In this document: in pieces, positions 54,173 through 63,440 of the stretch
How the letters are laid out: each line of letters begins with the position of its first letter
How positions within the stretch are numbered: the stretch's first letter is position 1
Assembly (NCBI RefSeq): GCF_004365915.1
Contig: NZ_SODI01000001.1
Coordinates: 2,914,001 to 2,978,000, forward strand
DNA: 64,000 nt
Reading direction: 5' to 3'
From: Cryobacterium psychrophilum
GTDB taxonomy: Bacteria; Actinomycetota; Actinomycetes; Actinomycetales; Microbacteriaceae
Notes under the pieces: generated by a model
Told to the model about the DNA's origin: nothing
Database searches by the model: none
What the model saw: only the letters and a program-made list of their open reading frames with translations
Position numbers and translations under genes: made by a program

Positions 54173-54318
54173 ACCACCCCGTGAACTAGTGAACTGGCGC
54201 GAGCGGACCGCAAATGCACCGGCGGACTAGGAGCAGTTCGCATCGGAGAGTCGTGGTTCATCGCAGCAGAAGATATCCACGGGTCGCGAGCGCCAGGCTC
54301 CCAATGATGATCCCCAAG

Positions 54319-57219
54319 CTAAACCCCTGATGCTCCAGTCGCAAAGTACTCGTAGAGACTGGACTCGATCGGGCTCTCGAGGCCAAGGGTCATTGACACG
54401 ACCTCAAGCTTCTTCCCATTGGCCATCTTTGTCTGGCGGGCATCCTGAGATTTTGCTCGGCCAAGATAGTAGAAGTCGGTTCCTTCCGCGTCGTCCTTCT
54501 TCGCGAATACGTGGAGCGGAAGCTGATTCTCTACGATCGCCTTCACCTCGCCGCTGGCGAGTGTTCGACTGCTTCGGGTGAACCAAGTCAAGGCCGATGG
54601 GTTTAGGAACTCGTCTTCATACTGAGTGCTCTCGGAGACCTCTGACCCCTTGTGATATGTGACAAAAATGGGGCAACTATTCGACGAGAAGTCGACCTTG
54701 TATCCGTAGATTGTGCTTTGCTCGTTCGACGTCCAGTTGAGTAGGCGGCAGACGTCTTTGCGCGAGTAGCGTTGGCCAACCTCAAGCTGTCCGGTCCAGT
54801 TGTAGCGGTGTCGAGCCAAATATAGTCCAGTGTCGACGACGTCACGTACGGCCTGTCGGAAGAGCGGTTTAGCGTCCCATGCCTCCGCAAATTCTTCACC
54901 GAGCTCATACACCCCGTTTCCAAGAGTGACGATCGCTGCGGCGCCGTACTTCGCGGCTTCTGCCACTTTGAAGAACTTCAGATTCAGTACACGCAGCACG
55001 GAGGCAAGTGTCGCCGAATCGTCGGCCAGTGCGTTTTCCGCAAGAGTGGCTTTGAAATGCTGTGCCGGTACTCCATCTGCGCTCGACAGAAGCGTACTCA
55101 GGAGTATGAGCTCATGCGGTCGTTTGCCATTGAGCAGTTCTGCAGAGAGGAACGTCAGTACGGCGTCCTCATAGGTTCCAGCAGGCACATTGCGCGCGCC
55201 GACCTTCTCAAGGAATCTCCAGTAGTTCTTTTGCTTTGTAGCGATGACCGTGGGGTCGACCAGATCGAAGCGGGCAAAGTCAACGAGAAGTGGAGCGCGA
55301 CCCAGCCTGTTCTTGAGCTCGAGGAAGGCCTTCTTGAGGTTTGTCATGCTGTCAAGCTTTGTAGTCGCCAAGGAAGCGAAGATTCTCTCCCTCGAAATCG
55401 CGTCAAAGTTGACGCTCGACAGCCCCGCTATCGCTCCGGCTTCTTGCGCATCGATGATCTTTTTACGGATCGAATCTTTGTTGAGAGTGCTGTCACCGAA
55501 CAGCGCTATCGGGATCAAGTAGTTGTTGTCGTAGTTGCCGATGAAGTCGATCACCACAAGGTGGTCTTTGCCTGCAGCTTTGCGAAGCCCACGTCCCAGC
55601 TGCTGTGTGAATACGATGCTTGAGAGCGTCTGCCGGAGCATCACCACCTGATTGACCGAGGGGATGTCGATACCTTCGTTGAAAATGTCCACGGTGGCGA
55701 GATAATCAAGATCGCCGCGCTCCAACATCTGCACGGCCAACTCGCGTTCCTCGACCGAGTCTTCTCCACTGAGCGCGCGTGTACGGAGCCGCTTGCCATG
55801 AACTTCGCGCAGGTTGAGAAGCCCAGCGAGCTCAGCCGCCTCACCGTTCCTGCTGCAGAAGATCAACCCTCGAACCGGCACTCCTGCGTGGCCATACTTT
55901 TCGATGGTCGACACGAGATGATCAACGCGCTCGGAGGCGATCAGCCGGCCGAGATCTGCGAGCTGATCAATGACCTCGCCGTTGTCTCTTACGAAGTCTG
56001 TTACTCCGTAATAGTGGAACGGCGCCAGCATGTCTGCCTCGAGCGCCTTCTGCAAACGGATTTCGTATGGCACGTTGTAGCCAAACAGCTCAAACACATT
56101 GAAGTCGTCGGTGCGCTCGGGAGTCGCTGTCATTCCAAGCAAGAATGCCGGTTTCAGGTAGTCGATCACCCTCCGGTAGCTCGCAGCTCCTGCTCGGTGG
56201 ACTTCGTCAATCAGAACGTAGTCAAAGGCGTTGGCCTCAATCTCCGCAAGATTCCCTGGCCGGGAGAGTGACTGAATCGAGGCAAACACATAGCGACGAT
56301 CGACCTCCTTCTTTGCTCCCACGAACTTCGCGAAATCACTATCGGGCGCGTTGAGCACGCGCTTGAACTCAGCGATTGCACGGTCAAGGATTTGCTCGCG
56401 GTGCACGACGAACAACATCCGCTTCGGCGCATACGCGCGTACGTCGAGCGCGGAAAGGATGGTCTTTCCGGTGCCGGTCGCGGAAATGACGACAGCGCGG
56501 TTTTCCCCCGTGTCTCTTAAGGCCGCAATCTCAGCGAGTGCTTCGACCTGCATAACATTTGGAAGTATTACCCCGGTGGGTGGCATATCGACCATCGGCT
56601 CAGTCGAGCTGGGCCCGCGTGAATCTTGACGGAGCTGCGCGGACCACGTCAACGCATACTCGTCTATCCACTCCCCAGTAAGGGCCACCGAGGCGTCGAT
56701 GTGTGCCTGCGCAGCGCGGTTCAACTGCTGCACGATGTCACCGTCGGGAAGTGCCGAAAAACGCAGATTCCATTCATGGTTCCGCAGAAGGGCGCGTTCG
56801 GTTAGATTTGAGCTGCCGACGATGGCTGTAGTGCTCGCCTCTTGCTCGAAAATGTACCCCTTCGCATGAAACCCAACATCGGAATCGGGATGCACGTAGA
56901 CGTCAATGTCCTCGAGGTTGAGAAGCTCAAGAAACGCCGCCGGCGAGTTGAATCCCAGATAGGTGGAGGTAATGATCGTGCCCGAGCCTCGAAAATCAAG
57001 AAGTGCTTGCTTGAGCATGGCGATCGCGCTTGGTGTGATGAATGCGACGGAGAAGACGAAGCGACGCGAGCGCTTGAGCTCCTCACGAATGGTGCGGAGC
57101 ATCGTGTTGCCGTCGGCATTTGACACAAGGGTCGGATGGAAGACCTGATCGGATTTGACGTGTGAATCTAGAAACCCAAAGTTGTTATCAAGCGTCAGCT
57201 GATTGCTCGTCGCGCTCAC
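54319..57219 (-). CDS. PLD-SF2 helicase-DUF3427 protein
   Basis: GTG 57219 overlaps the NUDIX stop (GTGA), giving a 966-residue protein. Domains: a PLD-like nuclease domain at about 40-190 (H118-x-K120, then GSSNLTERAL), an SF2 helicase with Walker A SATGTGKT (246-253), DEVH box (338-341), TATPER (364-369) and Arg-finger QQLGRGLRK, then a DUF3427-type C-terminal region (about 600-960). The domain set suggests an ATP-driven DNA translocase with a nuclease, as in restriction-like defence. The sequence is visibly AT-richer than flanks, fitting acquisition. Confidence 0.85.
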   Translation of the reverse strand: MSATSNQLTLDNNFGFLDSHVKSDQVFHPTLVSNADGNTMLRTIREELKRSRRFVFSVAFITPSAIAMLKQALLDFRGSGTIITSTYLGFNSPAAFLELLNLEDIDVYVHPDSDVGFHAKGYIFEQEASTTAIVGSSNLTERALLRNHEWNLRFSALPDGDIVQQLNRAAQAHIDASVALTGEWIDEYALTWSAQLRQDSRGPSSTEPMVDMPPTGVILPNVMQVEALAEIAALRDTGENRAVVISATGTGKTILSALDVRAYAPKRMLFVVHREQILDRAIAEFKRVLNAPDSDFAKFVGAKKEVDRRYVFASIQSLSRPGNLAEIEANAFDYVLIDEVHRAGAASYRRVIDYLKPAFLLGMTATPERTDDFNVFELFGYNVPYEIRLQKALEADMLAPFHYYGVTDFVRDNGEVIDQLADLGRLIASERVDHLVSTIEKYGHAGVPVRGLIFCSRNGEAAELAGLLNLREVHGKRLRTRALSGEDSVEERELAVQMLERGDLDYLATVDIFNEGIDIPSVNQVVMLRQTLSSIVFTQQLGRGLRKAAGKDHLVVIDFIGNYDNNYLIPIALFGDSTLNKDSIRKKIIDAQEAGAIAGLSSVNFDAISRERIFASLATTKLDSMTNLKKAFLELKNRLGRAPLLVDFARFDLVDPTVIATKQKNYWRFLEKVGARNVPAGTYEDAVLTFLSAELLNGKRPHELILLSTLLSSADGVPAQHFKATLAENALADDSATLASVLRVLNLKFFKVAEAAKYGAAAIVTLGNGVYELGEEFAEAWDAKPLFRQAVRDVVDTGLYLARHRYNWTGQLEVGQRYSRKDVCRLLNWTSNEQSTIYGYKVDFSSNSCPIFVTYHKGSEVSESTQYEDEFLNPSALTWFTRSSRTLASGEVKAIVENQLPLHVFAKKDDAEGTDFYYLGRAKSQDARQTKMANGKKLEVVSMTLGLESPIESSLYEYFATGASGV

Positions 57220-57614
57220 TCCCGAAAGTCTTTCATTACCCGCTTGACTGCGGGAACGTCGGCAGGAGCCCAGTCGAGCTGGTCGAGTTCGGCGGACTGC
57301 ACCCATCGAATTTCTGAGTGCTCTGTCAGTCGTGGTTCCACTCCAGTTAGCGAGCAGTAATAGGTGGTCAGGATGACGATCCCAAAGTCGTACTCGTGCT
57401 CTGTGGTTTCGACATGCGCACCGATCTCTGCCGAGCAGAGGAGCTCTTCTTCGAGCTCCCGGAGCAATGCCTGCTCCGGTGATTCGTTGGACTCGATCTT
57501 GCCCCCGGGAAACTCCCACATTCCGGGCAGCGACATCGTCGAACTACGCCGTGCCGCTAGAACTGTCTGGCCCCTGGTGAGCACAGCACCTACGACGTTG
57601 ATTCTCTTCTTCAA
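57216..57614 (-). CDS. NUDIX hydrolase (MutT-like), coupled to the helicase
   Basis: TTG 57614, with GGAG seven bases upstream, gives a 132-residue protein with a complete Nudix box: GKIESNESPEQALLRELEEEL (G-x5-E-x7-REUxEE). The N-terminus INVVGAVLTRGQTVLAARR and the short length are MutT-like (dNTP or 8-oxo-dGTP hydrolysis). It shares a GTGA overlap with the helicase start, so the two are made together. The frame is open upstream to 57881, but that part is not protein-like. Confidence 0.85.
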   Translation of the reverse strand: MKKRINVVGAVLTRGQTVLAARRSSTMSLPGMWEFPGGKIESNESPEQALLRELEEELLCSAEIGAHVETTEHEYDFGIVILTTYYCSLTGVEPRLTEHSEIRWVQSAELDQLDWAPADVPAVKRVMKDFRE

Positions 57615-58065
57615 TGGTGCACTCCGTTGCTCGACCGTCGATGCGTAACGCAAGTTTAGCCAGCGCCGCTGACCGGAGGCGCGCCCTGGCTGCGAACGGA
57701 ATCCCAAGGAACATTTCTGACTGCTCAGAGTTGGGGATTGCGGCGGCGGCGATACCGTTGGTGGAAAATGAGCCTGGTCGGTGACGACATGGCGCCTCGC
57801 CCCATCGAGTTGCCGGGCCCCTCCTGGGACCACCGGCACTAAAGACGGCTCACGAGAATGCCCTGGATGAGTCCGGTCCATGAAGTCGCGTTTACCTTCC
57901 TGCGAACGTCGATAACGTCGCTCTTAAACGGTAACGCCCTGTCCGACAGGGATTCCTCGTGCAGCGAATGCTCCCGAACGGGGAGAAAGACAGGTCTCAG
58001 AAACCCCCGACGTGTCAAGTCTTGGGTGATACTAGTGGACACACAATGATGTGAGGAGGGCGCAA
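57615..58065. other. 451-bp intergenic region between NUDIX and DUF262 genes
   Basis: This is the shared upstream region of two divergent defence-type operons. It has a perfect dyad CCCTGTC-C-GACAGGG at 57937-57951, a direct repeat AACGTCG near 57905-57920, and GAGGAGGG (58053-58060) for the DUF262 start. No gene is convincing in it. Confidence 0.45.
57937..57951. promoter_or_regulatory. 15-bp perfect dyad upstream of the DUF262 gene
   Basis: CCCTGTC, one central C, GACAGGG. It lies 115 bp before the DUF262 start and is too tight a loop for a terminator, so an operator is likely. Confidence 0.45.
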
Positions 58066-60048
58066 ATGGCCACCAAAAACCTTGGGCTCAATCTGACTGA
58101 GGTCATTGACGGCAGACTATTCACCATCGCAGATTATCAACGCCCATTCTCGTGGGGAGAAAAGCAACTGGGTGATTTGTGGGAGGACCTCGACCTTATG
58201 GGTGGCGCCGGTTCTCACTACGCCGGCACCCTTGTTTTGCGTCCAGTCGCCGACGTCGCCGATGATCGGAGCGAGCTGCGTCAGTTCGAGGTGATCGACG
58301 GTCAGCAGCGGCTCACTACCTGTTTTCTCATACTCGACCGCATCCGTCGGCGCCTGGAAGCCCTCGGTGCCCTCGGCCTAACCGAGGCAATCGCGTCGGC
58401 AACCGAGATCCGTGACAACTTCGGATTTGTGACCATCGACTTCGCCCCGCAGCCTCGCATTCGGCTCGGCAAAGGACTGGACGAATACTGGACGAAAAGT
58501 GTGCTTAACGATGAGCCATTCCACCAGGGATCGCTCATCGCAGGCCAGCGACGACTGAGGGAGGCGGTCACTTTTGTGGAGGCAAGACTGGCCCGACTCG
58601 TCACTGGTTCTGGCCCCCAAGAGTCCTTCCGGAGATTGAGCGAGCTTCACCGTCGCATCGCTCAAGGGCTGGGATTCCTCGTCTACGAGGTGGGCTCGTC
58701 CGCGGAGGCTGGCGTGATCTTCGAGACGGTCAATGAGCGGGGACGCGACCTCAGCGAACTTGAGAAGGCCAAGAATTACCTTCTCTATTTGGCGAGCAGC
58801 ATTCCGGACGGTCGCGGTGAACAGCTTGCTAATTTGATTAACTCGGCATGGGCACAAATGTTCCAAAACCTTGCCAGAGAGGGAGTCGACGCAGACAATC
58901 AGCTCTTACGCGTCCACTGGCTTGCGACGGTCGACCCGGATTTTCACAACTGGGTCGGCGCGGGCTCGCTCAAGAAGCGATTCGACCGCAGCAAGTACAT
59001 CGCAACGGCGATGAGGATTGTGTCGAGTGCCGACATCGTTGAGGATCAGACAGCATCGTGGGGGCGATTGAGCACGGACATCACAGATTATGTTTCATCT
59101 CTGCGTGACAGCTCCTTCATCCTCAGGGAGATGTCCGATCCCCAAGCTGCATTCGAGTCGTTCGAAAATAAGCAGGAAAAAGAGCAGGCGCGCCTCAATT
59201 TGGCAGCGCTGAGTCGTACGAGAATAGTTGCGCCGTACCGTCCGTTGTTGCTGGCGGCGCGGTTGCGGCATCCGCAGAATGGCGCGTTCTATGCGGAATT
59301 GGCCGATCTCTGCGAACGATACTCGGCAAGGGTCTTCGTCATCGAACAACGACGTGCGAACGCCGGTTCCGCGGGCCTAGCGAGAATCGCTCACAAACTC
59401 TACCGAGGAATCATCGGTCCATCGGATGCGATTGATCAGGTTACAGCTTTGCTATGGCGCTACGCGCCTGATGGGCGCCTTGCCACAACGCTCTATTCAA
59501 CCGAAGAGGACTGGTACGGCCGACGCGGTCACAAGTACTTCCTCTACGAATATGAGCGAAGCTTGTGGGGTTCGCGGCCAGGATTGAAACTGCCTGCGTT
59601 CACGGAGTTCTCTTCCTCGCAGGCTTCCCAACGAACGACGGAACATATTCTGCCTCAGCACCCTCGCCGGGGGCGTGGCTGGAGCAAATTCTTCACTTCC
59701 CGGGAGCGGGCCTTGCTCGTGAATTCGTTGGGAAATCTGATTTTGACACTCGACAATTCGGTCTACTCCGACAAGGGTTTCGCTGGCAAGCGGGGGATAC
59801 CTGGCCAAGTCGGCGTTGCCTGCTACGCCAACGGCAGGCTTCAGCAGGAACGTGCACTGGCTGCCTTTGTCAACTGGACTCCGGAGACGATCGCTGCCCG
59901 GCAGCAATCCCTTGCGGCCTGGGCGATGGAGCGGTGGGCGGTTACCGCGCCCTCGTCGATGGCTATAACTGCAACGGACGACGACGATGACGGCGAGGAG
60001 GAGGTTGAGGACGAGGCTGAACTCGAAATTGAGGTCCAACCCGATTGA
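58066..60048 (+). CDS. GmrSD-like DUF262-DUF1524 nuclease
   Basis: ATG 58066 has GAGGAGGG five bases upstream. The 660-residue protein has an N-terminal DUF262 domain (about 10-220) with FTIADYQRPFSW and the nucleotide-hydrolysis motif VIDGQQRLTT (DGQQR at 78-82). A C-terminal DUF1524 His-Me nuclease region follows (about 510-620), with TEHILPQ and NSLGNLILTLDNS. The final 25 residues are almost all acidic. GmrSD-type proteins are Type IV restriction enzymes that cut modified phage DNA with NTP hydrolysis. Single-chain fusions of GmrS and GmrD are known. Confidence 0.9.
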   Translation: MATKNLGLNLTEVIDGRLFTIADYQRPFSWGEKQLGDLWEDLDLMGGAGSHYAGTLVLRPVADVADDRSELRQFEVIDGQQRLTTCFLILDRIRRRLEALGALGLTEAIASATEIRDNFGFVTIDFAPQPRIRLGKGLDEYWTKSVLNDEPFHQGSLIAGQRRLREAVTFVEARLARLVTGSGPQESFRRLSELHRRIAQGLGFLVYEVGSSAEAGVIFETVNERGRDLSELEKAKNYLLYLASSIPDGRGEQLANLINSAWAQMFQNLAREGVDADNQLLRVHWLATVDPDFHNWVGAGSLKKRFDRSKYIATAMRIVSSADIVEDQTASWGRLSTDITDYVSSLRDSSFILREMSDPQAAFESFENKQEKEQARLNLAALSRTRIVAPYRPLLLAARLRHPQNGAFYAELADLCERYSARVFVIEQRRANAGSAGLARIAHKLYRGIIGPSDAIDQVTALLWRYAPDGRLATTLYSTEEDWYGRRGHKYFLYEYERSLWGSRPGLKLPAFTEFSSSQASQRTTEHILPQHPRRGRGWSKFFTSRERALLVNSLGNLILTLDNSVYSDKGFAGKRGIPGQVGVACYANGRLQQERALAAFVNWTPETIAARQQSLAAWAMERWAVTAPSSMAITATDDDDDGEEEVEDEAELEIEVQPD

Positions 60049-60261
60049 ACGTGCGTGCCAATCCGATCCTCACGCTGGACCGTCTGTTGGATCAGGAGCA
60101 CGGCTGCCGTCGCCTCCTCACACACACGCAGAACTGGAGAATTCTCCCTCCAGACGTCTCGAACATGACGTCGTTTCCTGATCACGAATCCGATCAGCAG
60201 ATCGCCGAGACGCTCGCTATTCCCGGGATGGTTGCGACCCGCCGATCGGTGGGAACCAGAA

Positions 60262-61272
60262 CTAGATCGTCTTGAGCCCGGCGATTGCAGCCAGAAGGTC
60301 TTGTCGGGCGGCATCGCATGCCGCCGTGTCCTGGTCTTCGACGTGGTCGCGAGCGAGAACGGTGGCGGCTGCGGTGAGTAATTCCGTCATCGTCGTAGTA
60401 CCGCCGACGGGCCGAGGGGCACCAGCGCGCGGACGCTTCGCAGGCGCGACCCTTCCGCCCGGGCGCTGCTCGAGGCGAGCGGGCGCGATGATCACGGGAA
60501 TGCGGCCGTCGGCGTCGGGTGCGTCGCGCTCGCCGAGGATCTGACACCGTTCCAGTCCGAACTGGCCCCATAGCGCGGCCGTCCACGCGCAGAGTGCGGC
60601 GTCGAGCAGATCCTCCCGGTGCTTGTAGGCGGTGTCCTTGAGCGGCGAGCGCTCGTCTATGAGCGCGGCCGTGACCGGGTGGGAGCGGAGGTCGAGGGCC
60701 GGCCGCACGTCGTTGAGGCGCAGCATCCGGCGGAGGAGCTCGTCGCACTCGGCGGCGCGAAAATCGCGTCGGGCGGCCGGAGTGGGGAGCGCGGGGTTGA
60801 AGCGTTTGTAGCGCGGCCGCTCGGTGTCGTACCCGAACTCGGCCGCGCCGACCAGGGTCGTGTATGGGTAGCACTCGAAAAACTGCACCTGGTGGGGGAG
60901 GGGCGGCGCGCTGCCATCCGTGTAGAAGAACCCGGCGGCCTCGAGTCGCCGACGAAGCGTGACGCCACCGAGGATCGGACGCCCCAGATTCGAGGGGTTG
61001 GCGGCGACCCGCCACTGCCCGTAACGCTGCGCGACTTCGCGTTCGCACTCGCGCATGCCGGTCGCATTCTCGATGACCAGCGGCGCATCAATCGCGATCA
61101 CGTCGCCGGGAGCACACCGCGCGATGACCCAATCGGCGACCGCGCCGATGCCCCGGGCCCAGCCCGCGTCGAGAACGGTGCCCGCCTCGTCAATGTGCAC
61201 GAGCCCGGTTTCGTTGGCAGCCCTGGTCGCGGTGCCCTCGCCCCACGCGAGGTCGACGCCGATGTAGTTCAT
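60262..61272 (-). CDS. DUF429-family protein
   Basis: The 336-residue protein starts MNYIGVDLAWGEGT, the DUF429 N-terminal strand with a conserved Asp. It continues with VIAIDAPLVIENATG and has VQFFECYPYTTLVG and a Lys-Asp-x-Ala-Tyr-Lys pattern near 215. The family is predicted to be RNase H-like, but activity is not settled. The C-terminal 80 residues are Ala/Arg/Pro-rich and less conserved. ATG 61272 gives the family-like start. Confidence 0.82.
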   Translation of the reverse strand: MNYIGVDLAWGEGTATRAANETGLVHIDEAGTVLDAGWARGIGAVADWVIARCAPGDVIAIDAPLVIENATGMRECEREVAQRYGQWRVAANPSNLGRPILGGVTLRRRLEAAGFFYTDGSAPPLPHQVQFFECYPYTTLVGAAEFGYDTERPRYKRFNPALPTPAARRDFRAAECDELLRRMLRLNDVRPALDLRSHPVTAALIDERSPLKDTAYKHREDLLDAALCAWTAALWGQFGLERCQILGERDAPDADGRIPVIIAPARLEQRPGGRVAPAKRPRAGAPRPVGGTTTMTELLTAAATVLARDHVEDQDTAACDAARQDLLAAIAGLKTI

Positions 61273-61460
61273 CTGCTCACGGTACACAGCCGAACTTCGC
61301 CGCGCGCCAGCCGGTTGGGGGAGGCGGCGGGCTGACCCTGCACCGTTTCGACCTCCCGCACGCAGCGGATGTGCACGCCCCGGTTGAGAGCGGAGCCGCC
61401 GGTAACGTGATGTTCGATGTCACGGCCGACTACCTGACGCTGGGGCATCCCGAGCATGGC

Positions 61461-61835
61461 TTACGGCATATCGACGATCTGCTTGCCCAGCGGCATCAGC
61501 GCGACTGGGATCATTTTGAAGTTGGCAATCCCAAACGGGATGCCGATGATCGTGATGCACAGTGCGATGCCGGAGAGCAGATGCTCGAGGGCGATCCACC
61601 AGCCGGCCAGCACCACCCAGATGACGTTGCCCAGGAAAGACCCGACGCCTGCGGTTGGTGTGGGGACCACGGTCTTGCCGAACGGCCAGAGCGCGTAGAC
61701 GCCGATGCGCGCCGCCGCGATACCCCAGGGGATGGTGATGATGAACACAAACATGATGACCGCCGCCAGCATGTAGCCAAGGAACAGCCAGAAGCCCGAG
61801 AGCACGAGCCAGATGATGTTGAGAAGGGTCTTCAT
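61461..61835 (-). CDS. YccF-family inner-membrane protein
   Basis: The 124-residue protein has two copies of the YccF motif: NIIWLVLSGFWLFLGYMLA and NVIWVVLAGWWIALEHLLSG, each followed by a second helix and a short loop (ITIPWGIAAARI, IIGIPFGIANFKM). It is a four-helix membrane protein of unknown function, conserved widely in bacteria. Confidence 0.88.
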   Translation of the reverse strand: MKTLLNIIWLVLSGFWLFLGYMLAAVIMFVFIITIPWGIAAARIGVYALWPFGKTVVPTPTAGVGSFLGNVIWVVLAGWWIALEHLLSGIALCITIIGIPFGIANFKMIPVALMPLGKQIVDMP

Positions 61836-61925
61836 GGTGGTCCTATTCTCTCAGATAGCGTTGCTCGGCCGTCGGATTCCTGAGGAAGACGCCGATCGAC
61901 ATCACCGCAGAACGGCGGCGCGATG

Positions 61926-62897
61926 TCACACCGAGATGGCGACCTTGCCCCGCGCGTGGTGCTCGATGAGATGACTCACGGCGGCTTTGGTCTCGGCGAG
62001 AGGGTAGGTGCGCTCGATCGCCGGGGAGACTCGACCGGCCTCGATGTGCTCGCGCAGCACGTCGAGGTCAGCGGCGCTCGCCGTGGCCACCAACGGGCGT
62101 AGTGTCTGCTCGACAAACATCGACCGCACCGAGGCCCCGAGAATGCGACCCATCGGCCCGAAAACGCGGCCACCTGCTCCGGAGGACAGCACGAGTGTTC
62201 CGTGCCGTTTGAGAGCTCGGCGGCACTCGTTAATGGTGCGGTTGCCCACGAGATCGAACACCGCGTCGTAGGTCGTGTCGCCCGAGGCGAAATCCTGCGT
62301 CGCGTAGTCGATGACGTGATGGGCGCCGACGGAACGCACCAGGTCGACGTTGCGGGTGCTGCATACGGCGGTGACTTCGGCTCCGAGCGCCCGGGCGAGC
62401 TGCACCGCGAACGACCCCACTCCACCCGCTGCCCCGTTGATGAGCACGGAGTCTCCCGGCCGCACTCGCGCCACATCGCGCAGACCCTGAAGCGCCGTCG
62501 TTCCGGCGACGGGCACCGTTGCCGCGGACTCGAAAGAGACCGTGGTGGGCTTACGGGAGACCACGCGCTCCGGCGCGACGGTGTACTCCGCGAAACTCCC
62601 CGCGCTCACCTCCGCGAACACCTCGTCGCCGACCGTGAACCGGTGCACGGCAGATCCCACCGCTTCGACCACGCCCGCGGCATCCCTCCCGCGGATCGTA
62701 ACGCGCGGTCCGCGCAGGCCGAAAGCGAGGCGTAAGAGATACGGCTCACCGCGCATCAACAGGATGTCTGCGGCGTTGAGTGATGCCCCGCGCACCCGGA
62801 TGAGCACTTCGTCGGTGTCCGGTACGGGCTTCGGCAGGTTCGCCTGTTCGTAGGTTTCTGGCCCACCGTATTGCCGCTGGATGATCGCTTTCACCAT
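61926..62897 (-). CDS. NAD(P)-dependent MDR oxidoreductase
   Basis: The 323-residue protein starts MVKAIIQRQYGGPETYE. It has ASLNAADILLMRGEPY, RGRDAAGVVEAVG, and the cofactor motif INGAAGGVGSFAVQLARAL near 150. It lacks structural zinc Cys, so it is a quinone-oxidoreductase-like member. AAGGAG precedes the start closely; GTG one codon later would be better spaced. It is divergent from the small membrane protein gene with a palindromic operator between them. Confidence 0.9.
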   Translation of the reverse strand: MVKAIIQRQYGGPETYEQANLPKPVPDTDEVLIRVRGASLNAADILLMRGEPYLLRLAFGLRGPRVTIRGRDAAGVVEAVGSAVHRFTVGDEVFAEVSAGSFAEYTVAPERVVSRKPTTVSFESAATVPVAGTTALQGLRDVARVRPGDSVLINGAAGGVGSFAVQLARALGAEVTAVCSTRNVDLVRSVGAHHVIDYATQDFASGDTTYDAVFDLVGNRTINECRRALKRHGTLVLSSGAGGRVFGPMGRILGASVRSMFVEQTLRPLVATASAADLDVLREHIEAGRVSPAIERTYPLAETKAAVSHLIEHHARGKVAISV

Positions 62898-62913
62898 TGC
62901 TCCTTCGCGAGTA

Positions 62914-62925
62914 ACACTATAGTGT
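62914..62925. promoter_or_regulatory. Perfect palindrome ACACTATAGTGT between divergent genes
   Basis: A 12-bp palindrome lies 17 bp upstream of the oxidoreductase start and 49 bp upstream of the membrane protein start. It overlaps a second short dyad (GTGT-GAG-ACAC, 62924-62934). Both look like TetR- or PadR-type operator halves. Confidence 0.55.
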
Positions 62926-62973
62926 GTGAGACACAGTACCAAATAATCTCTGAGACCGAAAGGACCCACCATC

Positions 62974-63423
62974 ATGACCCGCACCCTGATCACCCCTCTG
63001 CACCGCCCCACACTGCTCTCGACCCTCTGGATCGTGCTGATGTTCAACTACATCTACGCCGATGTGCTCGGGCTGAACGATCCGGCACACCTCATCGCCC
63101 TCGAGTCAGGCACAATCGGTGGGCTGCCCTTCTCGCCCGACAAGCTTGTTGCTGCGGGTCTGCTGATGCAGGTGCCGATCGCGATGGTCTTGCTGTCACG
63201 CGTGCTTCGTCAAACCCCGAACCGGGTGCTCAACATGCTCGCGGCTGCGTTCATGGCGGTCACCCAGGTGGCCACGCTGTTCTTCGGCACTCCGCCGACT
63301 CCCGTCTACTACCTCTTTTCCGCAATCGAGATCATCCTTCTCGTCGTGATCCTGGTCGTTGCGGCAGCCTGGCGTCGTACCGCCCCGGCGACCGTGCCCG
63401 ACAAAGCGCTGGCCACCGCGTGA
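62974..63423 (+). CDS. DUF6326-like four-helix membrane protein
   Basis: The 149-residue protein has four predicted helices (about 15-35, 57-78, 85-105 and 110-133). It starts STLWIVLMFNYIYADVLGL, a pattern I associate with a small uncharacterised membrane family (DUF6326-like), and contains TPVYYLFSAIEI. GAAAGGA lies upstream of the ATG. It is followed by a PadR gene 17 bp later, probably in one operon. Function unknown. Confidence 0.75.
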   Translation: MTRTLITPLHRPTLLSTLWIVLMFNYIYADVLGLNDPAHLIALESGTIGGLPFSPDKLVAAGLLMQVPIAMVLLSRVLRQTPNRVLNMLAAAFMAVTQVATLFFGTPPTPVYYLFSAIEIILLVVILVVAAAWRRTAPATVPDKALATA

Positions 63424-63440
63424 ACCAGTAGCGTGAGACC

